From: a bacterium OL-1
GTDB taxonomy: Bacteria; Actinomycetota; Coriobacteriia; Coriobacteriales; Atopobiaceae
DNA length: 64,000 bases
Reading direction: 5' to 3'
NCBI GenBank assembly: GCA_000752675.2
Contig: LM994624.1
Coordinates: forward strand, 168,118 to 232,117
Shown here: positions 45,510-53,309 of the stretch, piece by piece
Numbering within the stretch: the first letter of the stretch is position 1
Layout: each line of letters begins with the position of its first letter
Translations under genes and position numbers: made by a program
The notes under the pieces: model-generated
What the model was told of the DNA's origin: nothing
Database searches by the model: none
The model's input: the letters and a program-made list of their open reading frames with translations, nothing else

Positions 45510-46257
45510 TACCATCGACGGCGCCCGTAAGGAGGCGCAGGAGGCCGGTGGCCTGACCGGCAACGTTAAGTCCGCCGCTCCCAAGGCCGAGAAGCCCGAG
45601 CGTGGCGCAAAGGCCGAGAAGCCCGGCAAGGACGAGGCCGAGAAGCGCGACCCCATGACCACCAGGAGCTATCACAGCTCCGCGGCCGGCGCCAAGCCCA
45701 GCCGCGAGGCGGCCTCAACGGTTCGTGCGGCTTCTTCCAGCTCCTCCGCAGGCATGGGCGGAATGGGCGGCGGTCTCTTTGGCGGTGGCGGTACACCTGC
45801 CGAGAAGGAGGCCCGCAAGGAGGAGAAGCGCCGTCAGCGCGAGGAGGAGGACTTCCGCCAGCGTGGCTACGACCTTATCCTTCGCTCCAACGAGGAGTAC
45901 CGTCGCACCGACCGCACGTGGTGGATTCTTATCGGCGTGGGCTTTGGCATGACCATTGTGTCGCTGATTCTTGTGTGGGCGTTCCCCGCTGACAGCACGA
46001 ACTACCAGACCATTGTGGGCATCGCGTCCGTGGCATCGCTGGTGCTTGCGTACGGCCTGATTATCGGCGCGTTTGTGTACGACTGGCGCGTGCGTCGTCC
46101 CGTTCGCAAGGCGGCTGAGCGTAAAGTTGCTAGCTACAGCGACAAGAAGCTCGCCGAGCTCTTCGAAGAGCAGCGCCGCCGCGAAAACGCTGCCGATGCC
46201 GCGCGTCAGGCCGAGAAGGAAGCGGCCAAGCAGCGCCGCGCCAACAAGAAGAAGTAG
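45496..46257 (+). CDS. Membrane protein with charged coiled-coil ends, overlapping purC
   Basis: A 253-residue protein with a disordered Lys/Glu/Ala-rich N-terminus (about 1-95), a Gly-rich patch GMGGMGGGLFGGGG, two membrane segments (WWILIGVGFGMTIVSLILVWAF and ASLVLAYGLIIGAFVYDW), and a highly charged C-terminal coiled coil. Family not recognised. Its ATG lies inside purC (14-base overlap) with AAGGAG upstream, so it is probably translationally coupled. Confidence 0.78.
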   Translation: MSLRDTIDGARKEAQEAGGLTGNVKSAAPKAEKPERGAKAEKPGKDEAEKRDPMTTRSYHSSAAGAKPSREAASTVRAASSSSSAGMGGMGGGLFGGGGTPAEKEARKEEKRRQREEEDFRQRGYDLILRSNEEYRRTDRTWWILIGVGFGMTIVSLILVWAFPADSTNYQTIVGIASVASLVLAYGLIIGAFVYDWRVRRPVRKAAERKVASYSDKKLAELFEEQRRRENAADAARQAEKEAAKQRRANKKK

Positions 46258-46291
46258 CGCGCGTACCGTGGCATATGCCGTTTTTCGATGG

Positions 46292-46297
46292 TAGAAT
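46292..46297 (+). promoter_or_regulatory. -10 element of tRNA-Arg
   Basis: TAGAAT, 12 bases before the mature tRNA; no clear -35. Confidence 0.5.
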
Positions 46298-46309
46298 GTC
46301 TTTTCGCAC

Positions 46310-46385
46310 GCCCTCGTAGCTCAGGGGATAGAGCACAGGTTTCCTAAACCTGGTGTCGGCCGTTCGAATCGGCCCGGGGGCACCA
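46310..46385 (+). tRNA. tRNA-Arg (anticodon CCT)
   Basis: Cloverleaf with acceptor GCCCTCG/CGGGGGC, D-arm AGCTCAGGGGATAGAGC, anticodon stem CAGGT/ACCTG with loop TTCCTAA giving CCT, T-arm GGCCGTTCGAATCGGCC, discriminator A and encoded CCA. It reads AGG. It borders an island of likely acquired genes. Confidence 0.95.
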
Positions 46386-46734
46386 CGAATCGTTGCAGGT
46401 CAGGGCCTTTGGGGGCTCTGGCCTGTTTGCTTTTGTGGTGGCGTGCCAGGTGCGAAGCCGTGCGAGAAGTACGCCTGCGGGGAATTGCCATCTTCCACTT
46501 GTAGGAATTGCCCTTCGGGCGAGATTTTGCCGCCCGAAGGGCCGTTTTGTACGTGATTGCTTCGATAACACTCTCTCCGGCGCCGTTTTCTCGCTCGAGA
46601 GTGAGTTTCCGCAGGAGGACGTGGGCAAACCCCCTTCGGCGTCATGCGCCTCCCTACGGCTGGTACCGCATGAGCGCTACACTCAGGTTGCGGCCATTGG
46701 CCGTTGCCCCGCAACCGCTGGCGAAGGGGAAGTC
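46386..46734 (+). other. Non-coding stretch after tRNA-Arg
   Basis: 349 bases without a supported gene. It holds an imperfect hairpin with a T-rich tail at about 46400-46437 (CAGGGCC/GGCCTG) and a perfect one at 46510-46542. The open frame through here belongs to the downstream AlbA_2 gene but lacks protein character before 46735. Confidence 0.5.
46510..46548 (+). terminator. Hairpin with T tail downstream of tRNA-Arg
   Basis: Perfect 12-bp stem GCCCTTCGGGCG/CGCCCGAAGGGC, loop AGATTTTGC, followed by CGTTTT. Probably ends the tRNA-Arg transcript, although it is 125 bases downstream. Confidence 0.75.
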
Positions 46735-47997
46735 ATGTTCAGCCCGTTTCGCGATGACCAAGGTCGTCCAAAGGCAATCGCCGATGTGACCTGGGAGGAT
46801 CTGTCCCAGCTCTCGGAGCTCGAGGAAGGCTTTGCCCTGGAGTTCAAGCAGACCTTTGGGCCCAGCGTGCGTAGGAAGATCCCCAAGATCGTGGCCTCGT
46901 TCTCAAACTCGCGCGGCGGATGGCTGGTGATTGGTATCGCGGACGATTCTCGCGAGGTCGTACCCGTCCCTCGAGGCGCCGCAGACGTTAGTCAGGTGAT
47001 TGGCGAGCTCTGTCGCCGCCACGTCTCGCCTGCGCCCCACTTTGAGGTCCGCTTCCTAGCGGATCCCTCGGATGACAGCCATGGCGTAATCCTGGTGCGC
47101 GTGGATGAGGGGGACTTCCCGCCCTACGTTGCCGACGGCATCGTCGAGATACGCGAGGGTTCAACCTCGGGACCGGCGGACGGAACGGCGCTGGTCGACC
47201 TCTACGATCGCGCGACAAGCCGACGCTTGGACGTGCGTCGGTTCTGCCGCCGCACGGTCTACTATCCCATGGCGGATGACACGACAGACCCCGTTGCCCT
47301 CTTTGACCTGTACCTCTTTAGACTCGGTCCGGAGGAGGACGAGGCAAACTCGCGCACGAGCATCAACGAGGGAGCCGCCGCAATGCGCGCGGCCTTTGAG
47401 TGCTATGGGATTGGCTGCCGCGTCCAGCATGCGCACGATAGTCTGGTATTTAGAACGTCGCAGAGGGACGAGACGGTCGTTGCGCACTCGGCCATTGAGC
47501 TCTTCCCCAACGAGTCAATGAAGCTCTCGGTTCCCGCCGTAATGGTCACGGGGGAGGAACGCGAGCAGGCCCTGCGATCGCTCTCCCAACGCACGCTCTT
47601 CTCGCCGCGGCCAGATGCGCGCCTGATGGACGCTACGGCCACGCTCCGTCGTGTGACGAGAATGGCGTCTCTGCTTGATCGCTACGTTCGCCTGCGCGGG
47701 CTGTCCTGGCGAGAGTACGCGGTGGCATATGAGCTCGAGCACATGGCCGGGGTTACGCTGTGGTCGAAAAATGAGACGTACCTCAACTACGCGGCATGCT
47801 ATGGTGTGCTGTACTGCGCGACAACCGACTGCATATCACGCATCCGCTATCTCGACGACGGCGCACACGACACGTTCCGTGCGCGCCAGTTTGCCGGAAG
47901 CCACTTCTTCGAGGCGTGCGGCTTGCCGCTTGGCTCGCCCGACCCCGAGGACGTGGAGTTGGTAAACGCGCTGCTCAGCACCAATGCGGAACGATAG
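46735..47997 (+). CDS. AlbA_2/Schlafen-type nucleic-acid-binding protein
   Basis: A 420-residue protein. Residues about 20-135 form an AlbA_2 (Schlafen AAA_4) domain: LEFKQTFGPSVRRKIPKIVA, FSNSRGGWLVIGIADD. The rest (about 170-420) is not recognised. AlbA_2 proteins occur as regulators and in defence or mobile regions. The ATG at 46735 has GAAGGGGA 5 bases upstream. Its position between tRNA-Arg and a restriction-modification pair suggests it came with an island, but it could be an independent gene. Confidence 0.8.
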   Translation: MFSPFRDDQGRPKAIADVTWEDLSQLSELEEGFALEFKQTFGPSVRRKIPKIVASFSNSRGGWLVIGIADDSREVVPVPRGAADVSQVIGELCRRHVSPAPHFEVRFLADPSDDSHGVILVRVDEGDFPPYVADGIVEIREGSTSGPADGTALVDLYDRATSRRLDVRRFCRRTVYYPMADDTTDPVALFDLYLFRLGPEEDEANSRTSINEGAAAMRAAFECYGIGCRVQHAHDSLVFRTSQRDETVVAHSAIELFPNESMKLSVPAVMVTGEEREQALRSLSQRTLFSPRPDARLMDATATLRRVTRMASLLDRYVRLRGLSWREYAVAYELEHMAGVTLWSKNETYLNYAACYGVLYCATTDCISRIRYLDDGAHDTFRARQFAGSHFFEACGLPLGSPDPEDVELVNALLSTNAER

Positions 47998-48293
47998 AGG
48001 AGAGACCCAAGACGGCGTTTCGCTCACGTTGCCTGCGTGGCCGCCTTGGTTGGCGAAACGTTGAGCCAACGTACCTTACAATTGTGGAGCAACAAGCCTT
48101 GCAACTGTGGAACTTGCTACTCTGCAATCTGGGAAGCTTCTGGGTGAAGCACGACTAGCTCACTTGCCGGATAACTGCCCGAGCGAGAATTACGCACGGT
48201 CGAGCGCTGACCTCGCAGACAACTGGGCTTTTTCGTCTCGTCCTAGACCGTGCGTAGTTCCTTGCTGATGGGGATTGGCGACGGGACGGCTAG
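47998..48293. other. Gap between convergent AlbA_2 and methyltransferase genes
   Basis: About 296 bases with no gene seen. Inverted repeats: CGTTTCGC with GCGAAACG (about 48016-48059), probably the terminator region of the AlbA_2 gene, and the 11-base TACGCACGGTC/GACCGTGCGTA at 48191-48201 and 48246-48256. Confidence 0.45.
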
Positions 48294-49583
48294 CTAATTC
48301 ATTCTCTCTTGGGACGAGAGCTCCTTTGCCACTTCGATACCTATGCGGTGCGGTATGCCAACGACAAGTGCGTTGCCCATGCAGAATGCGCGCTGGCCAT
48401 CGGTCATCCCCGTATTGGTCCAACCCTTTGGAAAACACTGGAGCTGGTCGAGCTCATCCGGAACTAGTCTGCGGAGCCGCCCGTCCTCGCATTGCACAAC
48501 ATGCTTGAATCGAGACGCTCCTCGACCGCCCTCGCCGGTAAGAATTGTTCGAGAAGGCTTGTTCGTTGGATCCGGGAAGGACATGGCACCTTCGGAATAG
48601 CTGTATTCGAAGCCAGTGGCTTTGTTGGTGCGCTTCTCCTTCTTGGAACCCTTGAGGTACTCCCACTTCTCCCGCTGTGATTCGGGAACGAAGAACTCTT
48701 CGGGTACTTCCGCTTTGGGTACCAGAACGTCCCCCAGGGTCTTCCGAGGGCCGTTGTAGGCCTCCAACACCCTGCAGGTAATTGCCCTGTTCCAAACCAT
48801 GACACCCGCATCCGAGAAGGGTGAGATTTTACCGCCCAAGTTGAAGGACTGGGAGGCAACATAGGGATCAGCCGGGATATCGACATAGCTGACTGTCTCG
48901 GGCGCCTCCATAGGGAAAGCACTCGCCATCGCACCATGCAGAAGCCTCTCCTTGAGGTCCCACTCAACGTTGCGTTCGGCAAGTATGTAGACACGCTTCC
49001 TTCGCTGAGGAAAACCGTATTCCGCGCTGTTGACAACGCGCCACTCTACCGAGTAGCCGAGCGAAGCTAGGCAAGAGAGAATGATCGCAAAGTCGCGGCC
49101 GCGCTGCTTCGCCGGGCTCTTGAGGAGCCGGTCCACGTTCTCGAACATGCACCAGCGGGCGTTGTTGGAAGATTTGGCGAGCTGGATGCGCAGGAAGCGA
49201 TAAATTGACCACCACAGCACGCCCTTCTTGCCTTCGATTCCATCAGCTTGCGAGAGAGGGCGAGCAACCGAGTAGTCTTGGCAGGGGAATCCGCCAACCA
49301 CCATATCGACGTCTGGAATAGCTCGCCGACCGGCGTCATATTCGTCGAGAACGAGAGCAATATCCTCGTTTACTACAGAGCCCTTTCCAAAGTGGTCTTC
49401 GTAGCATCGAGCAGCAAACTGTCTCTTGTCGGAGCCTGGCTCCCATTGGTTTGCCCATATGGTTTTGTATGGACCGGCTGCAGGGAGCTGCCAGCCCTTT
49501 GCGTTATCGCTATAACCCTCAAGGCCAAGCCTGAACCCACCGACTCCTGCGAAGAGCTCGGCTACCGTAATCTGCTGGTCCAC
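48294..49583 (-). CDS. C5-cytosine DNA methyltransferase of a Sau3AI-like system
   Basis: A 429-residue methyltransferase with motif I ELFAGVGGFRLGLE, motif IV GGFPCQDYSVA containing the catalytic Cys, motif VI FENVDRLL, motif VIII QRRKRVYI, and motif X GNALVVGIPHRIG. It methylates C5 of cytosine; the target is probably GATC by analogy with the paired nuclease. The GTG start has ACGGAG upstream. Codon use is less G/C-rich than the flanks, and the gene is downstream of the endonuclease, which favours the view of an acquired module. Confidence 0.92.
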   Translation of the reverse strand: MDQQITVAELFAGVGGFRLGLEGYSDNAKGWQLPAAGPYKTIWANQWEPGSDKRQFAARCYEDHFGKGSVVNEDIALVLDEYDAGRRAIPDVDMVVGGFPCQDYSVARPLSQADGIEGKKGVLWWSIYRFLRIQLAKSSNNARWCMFENVDRLLKSPAKQRGRDFAIILSCLASLGYSVEWRVVNSAEYGFPQRRKRVYILAERNVEWDLKERLLHGAMASAFPMEAPETVSYVDIPADPYVASQSFNLGGKISPFSDAGVMVWNRAITCRVLEAYNGPRKTLGDVLVPKAEVPEEFFVPESQREKWEYLKGSKKEKRTNKATGFEYSYSEGAMSFPDPTNKPSRTILTGEGGRGASRFKHVVQCEDGRLRRLVPDELDQLQCFPKGWTNTGMTDGQRAFCMGNALVVGIPHRIGIEVAKELSSQERMN

Positions 49584-49646
49584 GTTTCTCCGTTCGCTGT
49601 CTGTGGACTAATTCCTAGGCGATCATGATAGCCGATCCCCGTGGCG

Positions 49647-51008
49647 TTAATTGTGGCTATCTGTGCCCAACGCTCCGTCGATTTCCTTCTGCATGTATGA
49701 CGCGTTGAGCCAGAAGCACTTCTTAACTACTGGAGCACCGTGAGGCTGGGGCCGAGTGTCTCGCGCATTGCGTGCATGTGGGCGTACGTGGCAGCAGCGG
49801 TTTTCGGTTGCCTTAACCGAAATCTCTGCATGTCCGCGGCGCACATTTGTCTGCATTTGCTCGTAGCAGCGCTGTGCCTCCGGGATGTCTCTCTCAGGCA
49901 TCTGCCAGAACGTCACGTCTGAGAGCTTGTAGATTCCGTCGCAACCTTCTCGATAGATAACGAGGAGCCACATCTGCTGAAGGTACCCAAGGAAGTCCGA
50001 ATCTTCAAAAGGTGTCTTCTCGAGCTTGAAGTAGTCGAACGGTGGAAAGGAGATGGCCTCCTTCGGACGTCCGTTCTTCTTGAGACGTATTGTTTTTGGC
50101 TGAATGCCTGCCTTAGCGAACTCATCAATCTCGGCATCCTTGGCAACTCCAAGGATTGATTTGGTCACAAGCGCGCAGGAATCCTTTGGCAGATTCTTTC
50201 CCGACATCCCAATGCTGAACCTCCGGCATAGCTCTTCTTGGGTCATGCCAAAGTAGGGCTTGAACCGCTTGCGTACGAGTGCGAGGAGGCCAAGTCCGTT
50301 CTCGTCCTCAGTTCGCGCAATCGCCTGGCGCTTTTCGCGCAATTTGTTCTCTGCTGCAGTCATATAGGAAGCCTTGAGCGCCCACGCACGAGGCCTCGCT
50401 TCGATGTTGGAATACGGCTGCGGGGTCCTCACTGCAGAGTTGGCTGCTTTGGTGCAAGCTTCAAGATAGAGGGTGTCGGAGCCCGAAATGTCCTCTGCGT
50501 GTCCCGCCCGAACCTTATTCACCACCGTCTCCCAGTCAATCTTGAATTGAGGCATATCTTCCTCAGGGAGACCCCACAGCTCGGCCATCTCAACCTTGTA
50601 GTCAAGTGGGTCGGCGTCCTTTTCCCAGACGTAGGAGATGAGAAGAATCTTTTTTGCCTTCTTGAGGAGGTGACTGGTCTCGAACGTCTCGTGTACCACA
50701 GTCATGTAGTTGATCTGCATGAGAACGAGGCGCTCTTTAGCGACTAGCTCGCCGCTCTTGTTATGCTTTAACGGAGTCGACTTTAGTTCGAGCCCGGCAT
50801 CAGGAAAGTCCGGTGCAGATTCGCTGTTTGGGCTATAGCGAAAGTAGTACTCCTCGAGGGCATTTCCAAATGAACCTCGCCGACGTTTTGGGCTTTGGAG
50901 CTCGGGTGCGCTTGTCTTCTCACGCAGGGTGTGGCCCACAAGATTCCCTGCGTACTCGACGATTGACTCAATCTTTGTGGGGTTGTATGGAAGGCCGTTC
51001 TTGTCCAC
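49647..51008 (-). CDS. Sau3AI/MutH-family type II restriction endonuclease
   Basis: A 453-residue nuclease. The N-terminal MutH-like domain has the catalytic pattern GSFGNALEEYYFRYSPNS followed by PDFPDAGLELKSTPLK (Asp...Glu-x-Lys). The C-terminal half resembles the second, allosteric Sau3AI domain, ending CHVRPHARNARD...KKCFWLNASYMQ. Sau3AI cuts before GATC and is blocked by C5 methylation, which matches the adjacent methyltransferase; the exact site here is inferred. The GTG at 51008 is chosen because GGAGG lies 5 bases upstream; a TTG at 51059 is the longest frame. Confidence 0.87.
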   Translation of the reverse strand: MDKNGLPYNPTKIESIVEYAGNLVGHTLREKTSAPELQSPKRRRGSFGNALEEYYFRYSPNSESAPDFPDAGLELKSTPLKHNKSGELVAKERLVLMQINYMTVVHETFETSHLLKKAKKILLISYVWEKDADPLDYKVEMAELWGLPEEDMPQFKIDWETVVNKVRAGHAEDISGSDTLYLEACTKAANSAVRTPQPYSNIEARPRAWALKASYMTAAENKLREKRQAIARTEDENGLGLLALVRKRFKPYFGMTQEELCRRFSIGMSGKNLPKDSCALVTKSILGVAKDAEIDEFAKAGIQPKTIRLKKNGRPKEAISFPPFDYFKLEKTPFEDSDFLGYLQQMWLLVIYREGCDGIYKLSDVTFWQMPERDIPEAQRCYEQMQTNVRRGHAEISVKATENRCCHVRPHARNARDTRPQPHGAPVVKKCFWLNASYMQKEIDGALGTDSHN

Positions 51009-51119
51009 GGGTGCCTCCGGTACGAGAAGTCCTAGCAGCGGAGCGTTTGAAAAAGCCAAACCAGCATACAGCTAGAGTAGCGCCTCGATTAGTGTGCGAC
51101 CCTGTCCTGCCCTCACAAC

Positions 51120-51153
51120 AAAGCCCCGGCCGCATTGCTGCGACCGGGGCTTT
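51120..51153 (-). terminator. Terminator downstream of pknB
   Basis: Stem AAAGCCCCGGCCGCA/TGCGACCGGGGCTTT with one mismatch and a TTGC loop, 20 bases after the leftward pknB stop. The T run is inside the stem end, so it can work in both directions. Confidence 0.8.
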
Positions 51154-51172
51154 GTCCTGCTGCCAGCCTTCC

Positions 51173-53194
51173 CTATGTCCCGCTGGTTGTCGAGCCGGAG
51201 TTGGTGTTTTCGCCGTTGCCCGAGTTAGTTCCGCCGTTGTTGGTCGACGAGTTGCTATTGCTGTTCGATCCGTTGTTGGTGCCAGAGTTGGAGCTGCCGG
51301 ACCCGCTCGAAACCACAATCGTGATGGTCGATCCCGCCGTCGCGGAGGTTGCAGACTGCGAGATGACCTTGCCCTTTGCAACTGAGCTGCTCGCCTCGGT
51401 GGTCACCGTCACACCAAAGCCTGCGTTCTTGAGCGCGCTCTCGGCGGAGTACTGGTCCTCGCCCAAGACGTTGGGCACCGAGACGGAGGACGGGCCGGTG
51501 GAGACCGTAATGGTTACGGTGCTGCCCTTGTCGGCGCTCGTACCGGCGGAGGGGTTTGTGCTAATGACGTTGCCCTTCTCGACGCTGGACGAGGAGGACT
51601 GGGTGACGCTCACCTCAAAGCCCGCACTCTGGAGCGCGCTTGTTGCGCTGGACTGGGACTCGCCCACCACGTTGGGAACGGGGACCTGCTCAGCGCCCTG
51701 CGAGAGGTGATAGGTGATGGTATCGCCGGCCTTGGCGGAGGTCCCAGCAACAGGCTCCTGCTCGGCAACGTGGCCAACTTCGACGTCGGCGTTGTAGACG
51801 GAGTCACCGGCCTGCCCCTTGAGCCCGTACTTGTTGAGCAGGTCTTGCGCCTCTGAAGGCGTGCAGTTGGTGAGGTCTGGCACCGTGACCGACGCCGCTG
51901 GCTCCTCGCCCTTCGAGACCACAATGTCGATGCTCGAGCCCTCGGTTGCCGTTCTGCCGGCTCCGGGGGTCTGCTCGATGATCTTGCCCTCTTCGACGGA
52001 GGGGGAGTACTGCTCGGACACGTTGCCTATCTGGAAGCCGTGACCGTCGGAGTCGAGCTGGGCCTGGGCCCCGTCCTGCGTGAGGCCAAGGAGGTTGGGC
52101 ACCGAGTAGGCCTTGGAGCCAGACCCCAGCACGCTTGCAATGATGAGCGCCACAACCACGATGCCGGCGATGGCGCCAACGATGGCAAGCACGCGGTTGC
52201 GCTTCTGCTTCTTCTGGCGCTCCTCCTCTTCCTGCGCCGCCTGCTCGGTGGCGGACTGAGGGCGCATTCTGCCGGTGCTCTGCGTGCGCGGTAGGCTCTG
52301 CGTGGAGCCGTTCCCACGCGACAGCGGGGTGGTGGGGGTGGCGGGCAGCATAGCCGTGGCGTTGTTAACCGCCTGCATGCGGCCGGCAAGATAGTCATGC
52401 AGCGTGTGGTAGAGCTCGTCGGCCGTCTGGAAGCGGTCCTTGGGGTCCTTCTGCATACACTTGAGGATGATTGCCTCAAGCTGCGGGTCCACGTTGGGGT
52501 TGATCTGGCTGGGTGGCACGGGCTGCTCGGTGACCTGCTTCATGGCCACGGTCACGGCGTTGTCGCCGTCAAACGGCACGCGGCCAGTGGCGGCCTCGTA
52601 CATCACGATGCCTAGGGAGTAGAGGTCGGTGGTGGGGCCAAGGGGCTTGCCCTGGGTCTGCTCGGGCGAGACGTAGTGCGCCGTGCCAAGCACGGAGTTA
52701 TCGGTGGTGAGGTGGCTGTTCTTTGCGCGCGCGATCCCGAAGTCCATCACCTTGATGTTGCCGTCGGGCTGCACCATGATGTTCTGCGGCTTGATGTCGC
52801 GGTGGATGATGTCGTGGTTGTGGGCCACGGAGAGTGCCTGAGCGATCTGCGAGCCAATCTGCGCGACCTTCTTGCAGTCAAGCGCGCCATGCTTGCGGAT
52901 GCCGCTCTTGAGGTCGGTGCCGCGCAGGTACTCCATGATGATGTAGTAGGTGTCGCCGTCCTTGCCCCAGTCGTAGACCGAGACAATGTACGGGCTGTTG
53001 AGCGCTGCCGCTGCCTGCGCCTCCTGCTTGAAGCGCGCGGCGAACGAGGGGTCCGTTGCGTACTGGGGCAGCATCGTCTTGATGGCGACGGTCCTCCCCA
53101 GAACCCGGTCCATGCCACGGTACACCGTGGCCATGCCTCCCGTGCCCACCTTGTCGAGGACCTGGTACCTTCCACCAAGGACCCTGTCTGCCAT
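51173..53194 (-). CDS. pknB: PASTA-domain Ser/Thr protein kinase PknB
   Basis: A 673-residue membrane kinase that senses peptidoglycan/lipid II fragments in relatives. The kinase domain (about 9-270) has the Gly loop VGTGGMATV, VAIK, HRDIKPQN, DFG and APE-like SPEQ. A basic linker, one TM helix (about 339-360) and four PASTA repeats (SVPNLLG, VPDLTN, VPNVVG, VPNVLG starts) follow. The last about 45 residues are a Ser/Asn/Gly/Thr-rich tail. The ATG has GGAGAGG upstream. It lies in the same direction as the SEDS-PBP fusion, after a 115-base gap. Confidence 0.96.
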   Translation of the reverse strand: MADRVLGGRYQVLDKVGTGGMATVYRGMDRVLGRTVAIKTMLPQYATDPSFAARFKQEAQAAAALNSPYIVSVYDWGKDGDTYYIIMEYLRGTDLKSGIRKHGALDCKKVAQIGSQIAQALSVAHNHDIIHRDIKPQNIMVQPDGNIKVMDFGIARAKNSHLTTDNSVLGTAHYVSPEQTQGKPLGPTTDLYSLGIVMYEAATGRVPFDGDNAVTVAMKQVTEQPVPPSQINPNVDPQLEAIILKCMQKDPKDRFQTADELYHTLHDYLAGRMQAVNNATAMLPATPTTPLSRGNGSTQSLPRTQSTGRMRPQSATEQAAQEEEERQKKQKRNRVLAIVGAIAGIVVVALIIASVLGSGSKAYSVPNLLGLTQDGAQAQLDSDGHGFQIGNVSEQYSPSVEEGKIIEQTPGAGRTATEGSSIDIVVSKGEEPAASVTVPDLTNCTPSEAQDLLNKYGLKGQAGDSVYNADVEVGHVAEQEPVAGTSAKAGDTITYHLSQGAEQVPVPNVVGESQSSATSALQSAGFEVSVTQSSSSSVEKGNVISTNPSAGTSADKGSTVTITVSTGPSSVSVPNVLGEDQYSAESALKNAGFGVTVTTEASSSVAKGKVISQSATSATAGSTITIVVSSGSGSSNSGTNNGSNSNSNSSTNNGGTNSGNGENTNSGSTTSGT

Positions 53195-53309
53195 CTGCCT
53201 CTCCTATCACCCAAGCGGCAACACCGCGTCTTGCGTCTACGTTTGAAGTGCTCTGCGGTTCGTTTTCGTTACAAGAAACTCATCACGTGCGACGGCCGTG
53301 CCTCCCTCA

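Noticed and set aside
46310..51160. A tRNA-Arg-integrated element with att repeats
   Set aside because: No integrase and no second copy of the tRNA 3' end were found at the right side, so only a weaker statement of an acquired-looking block is made.
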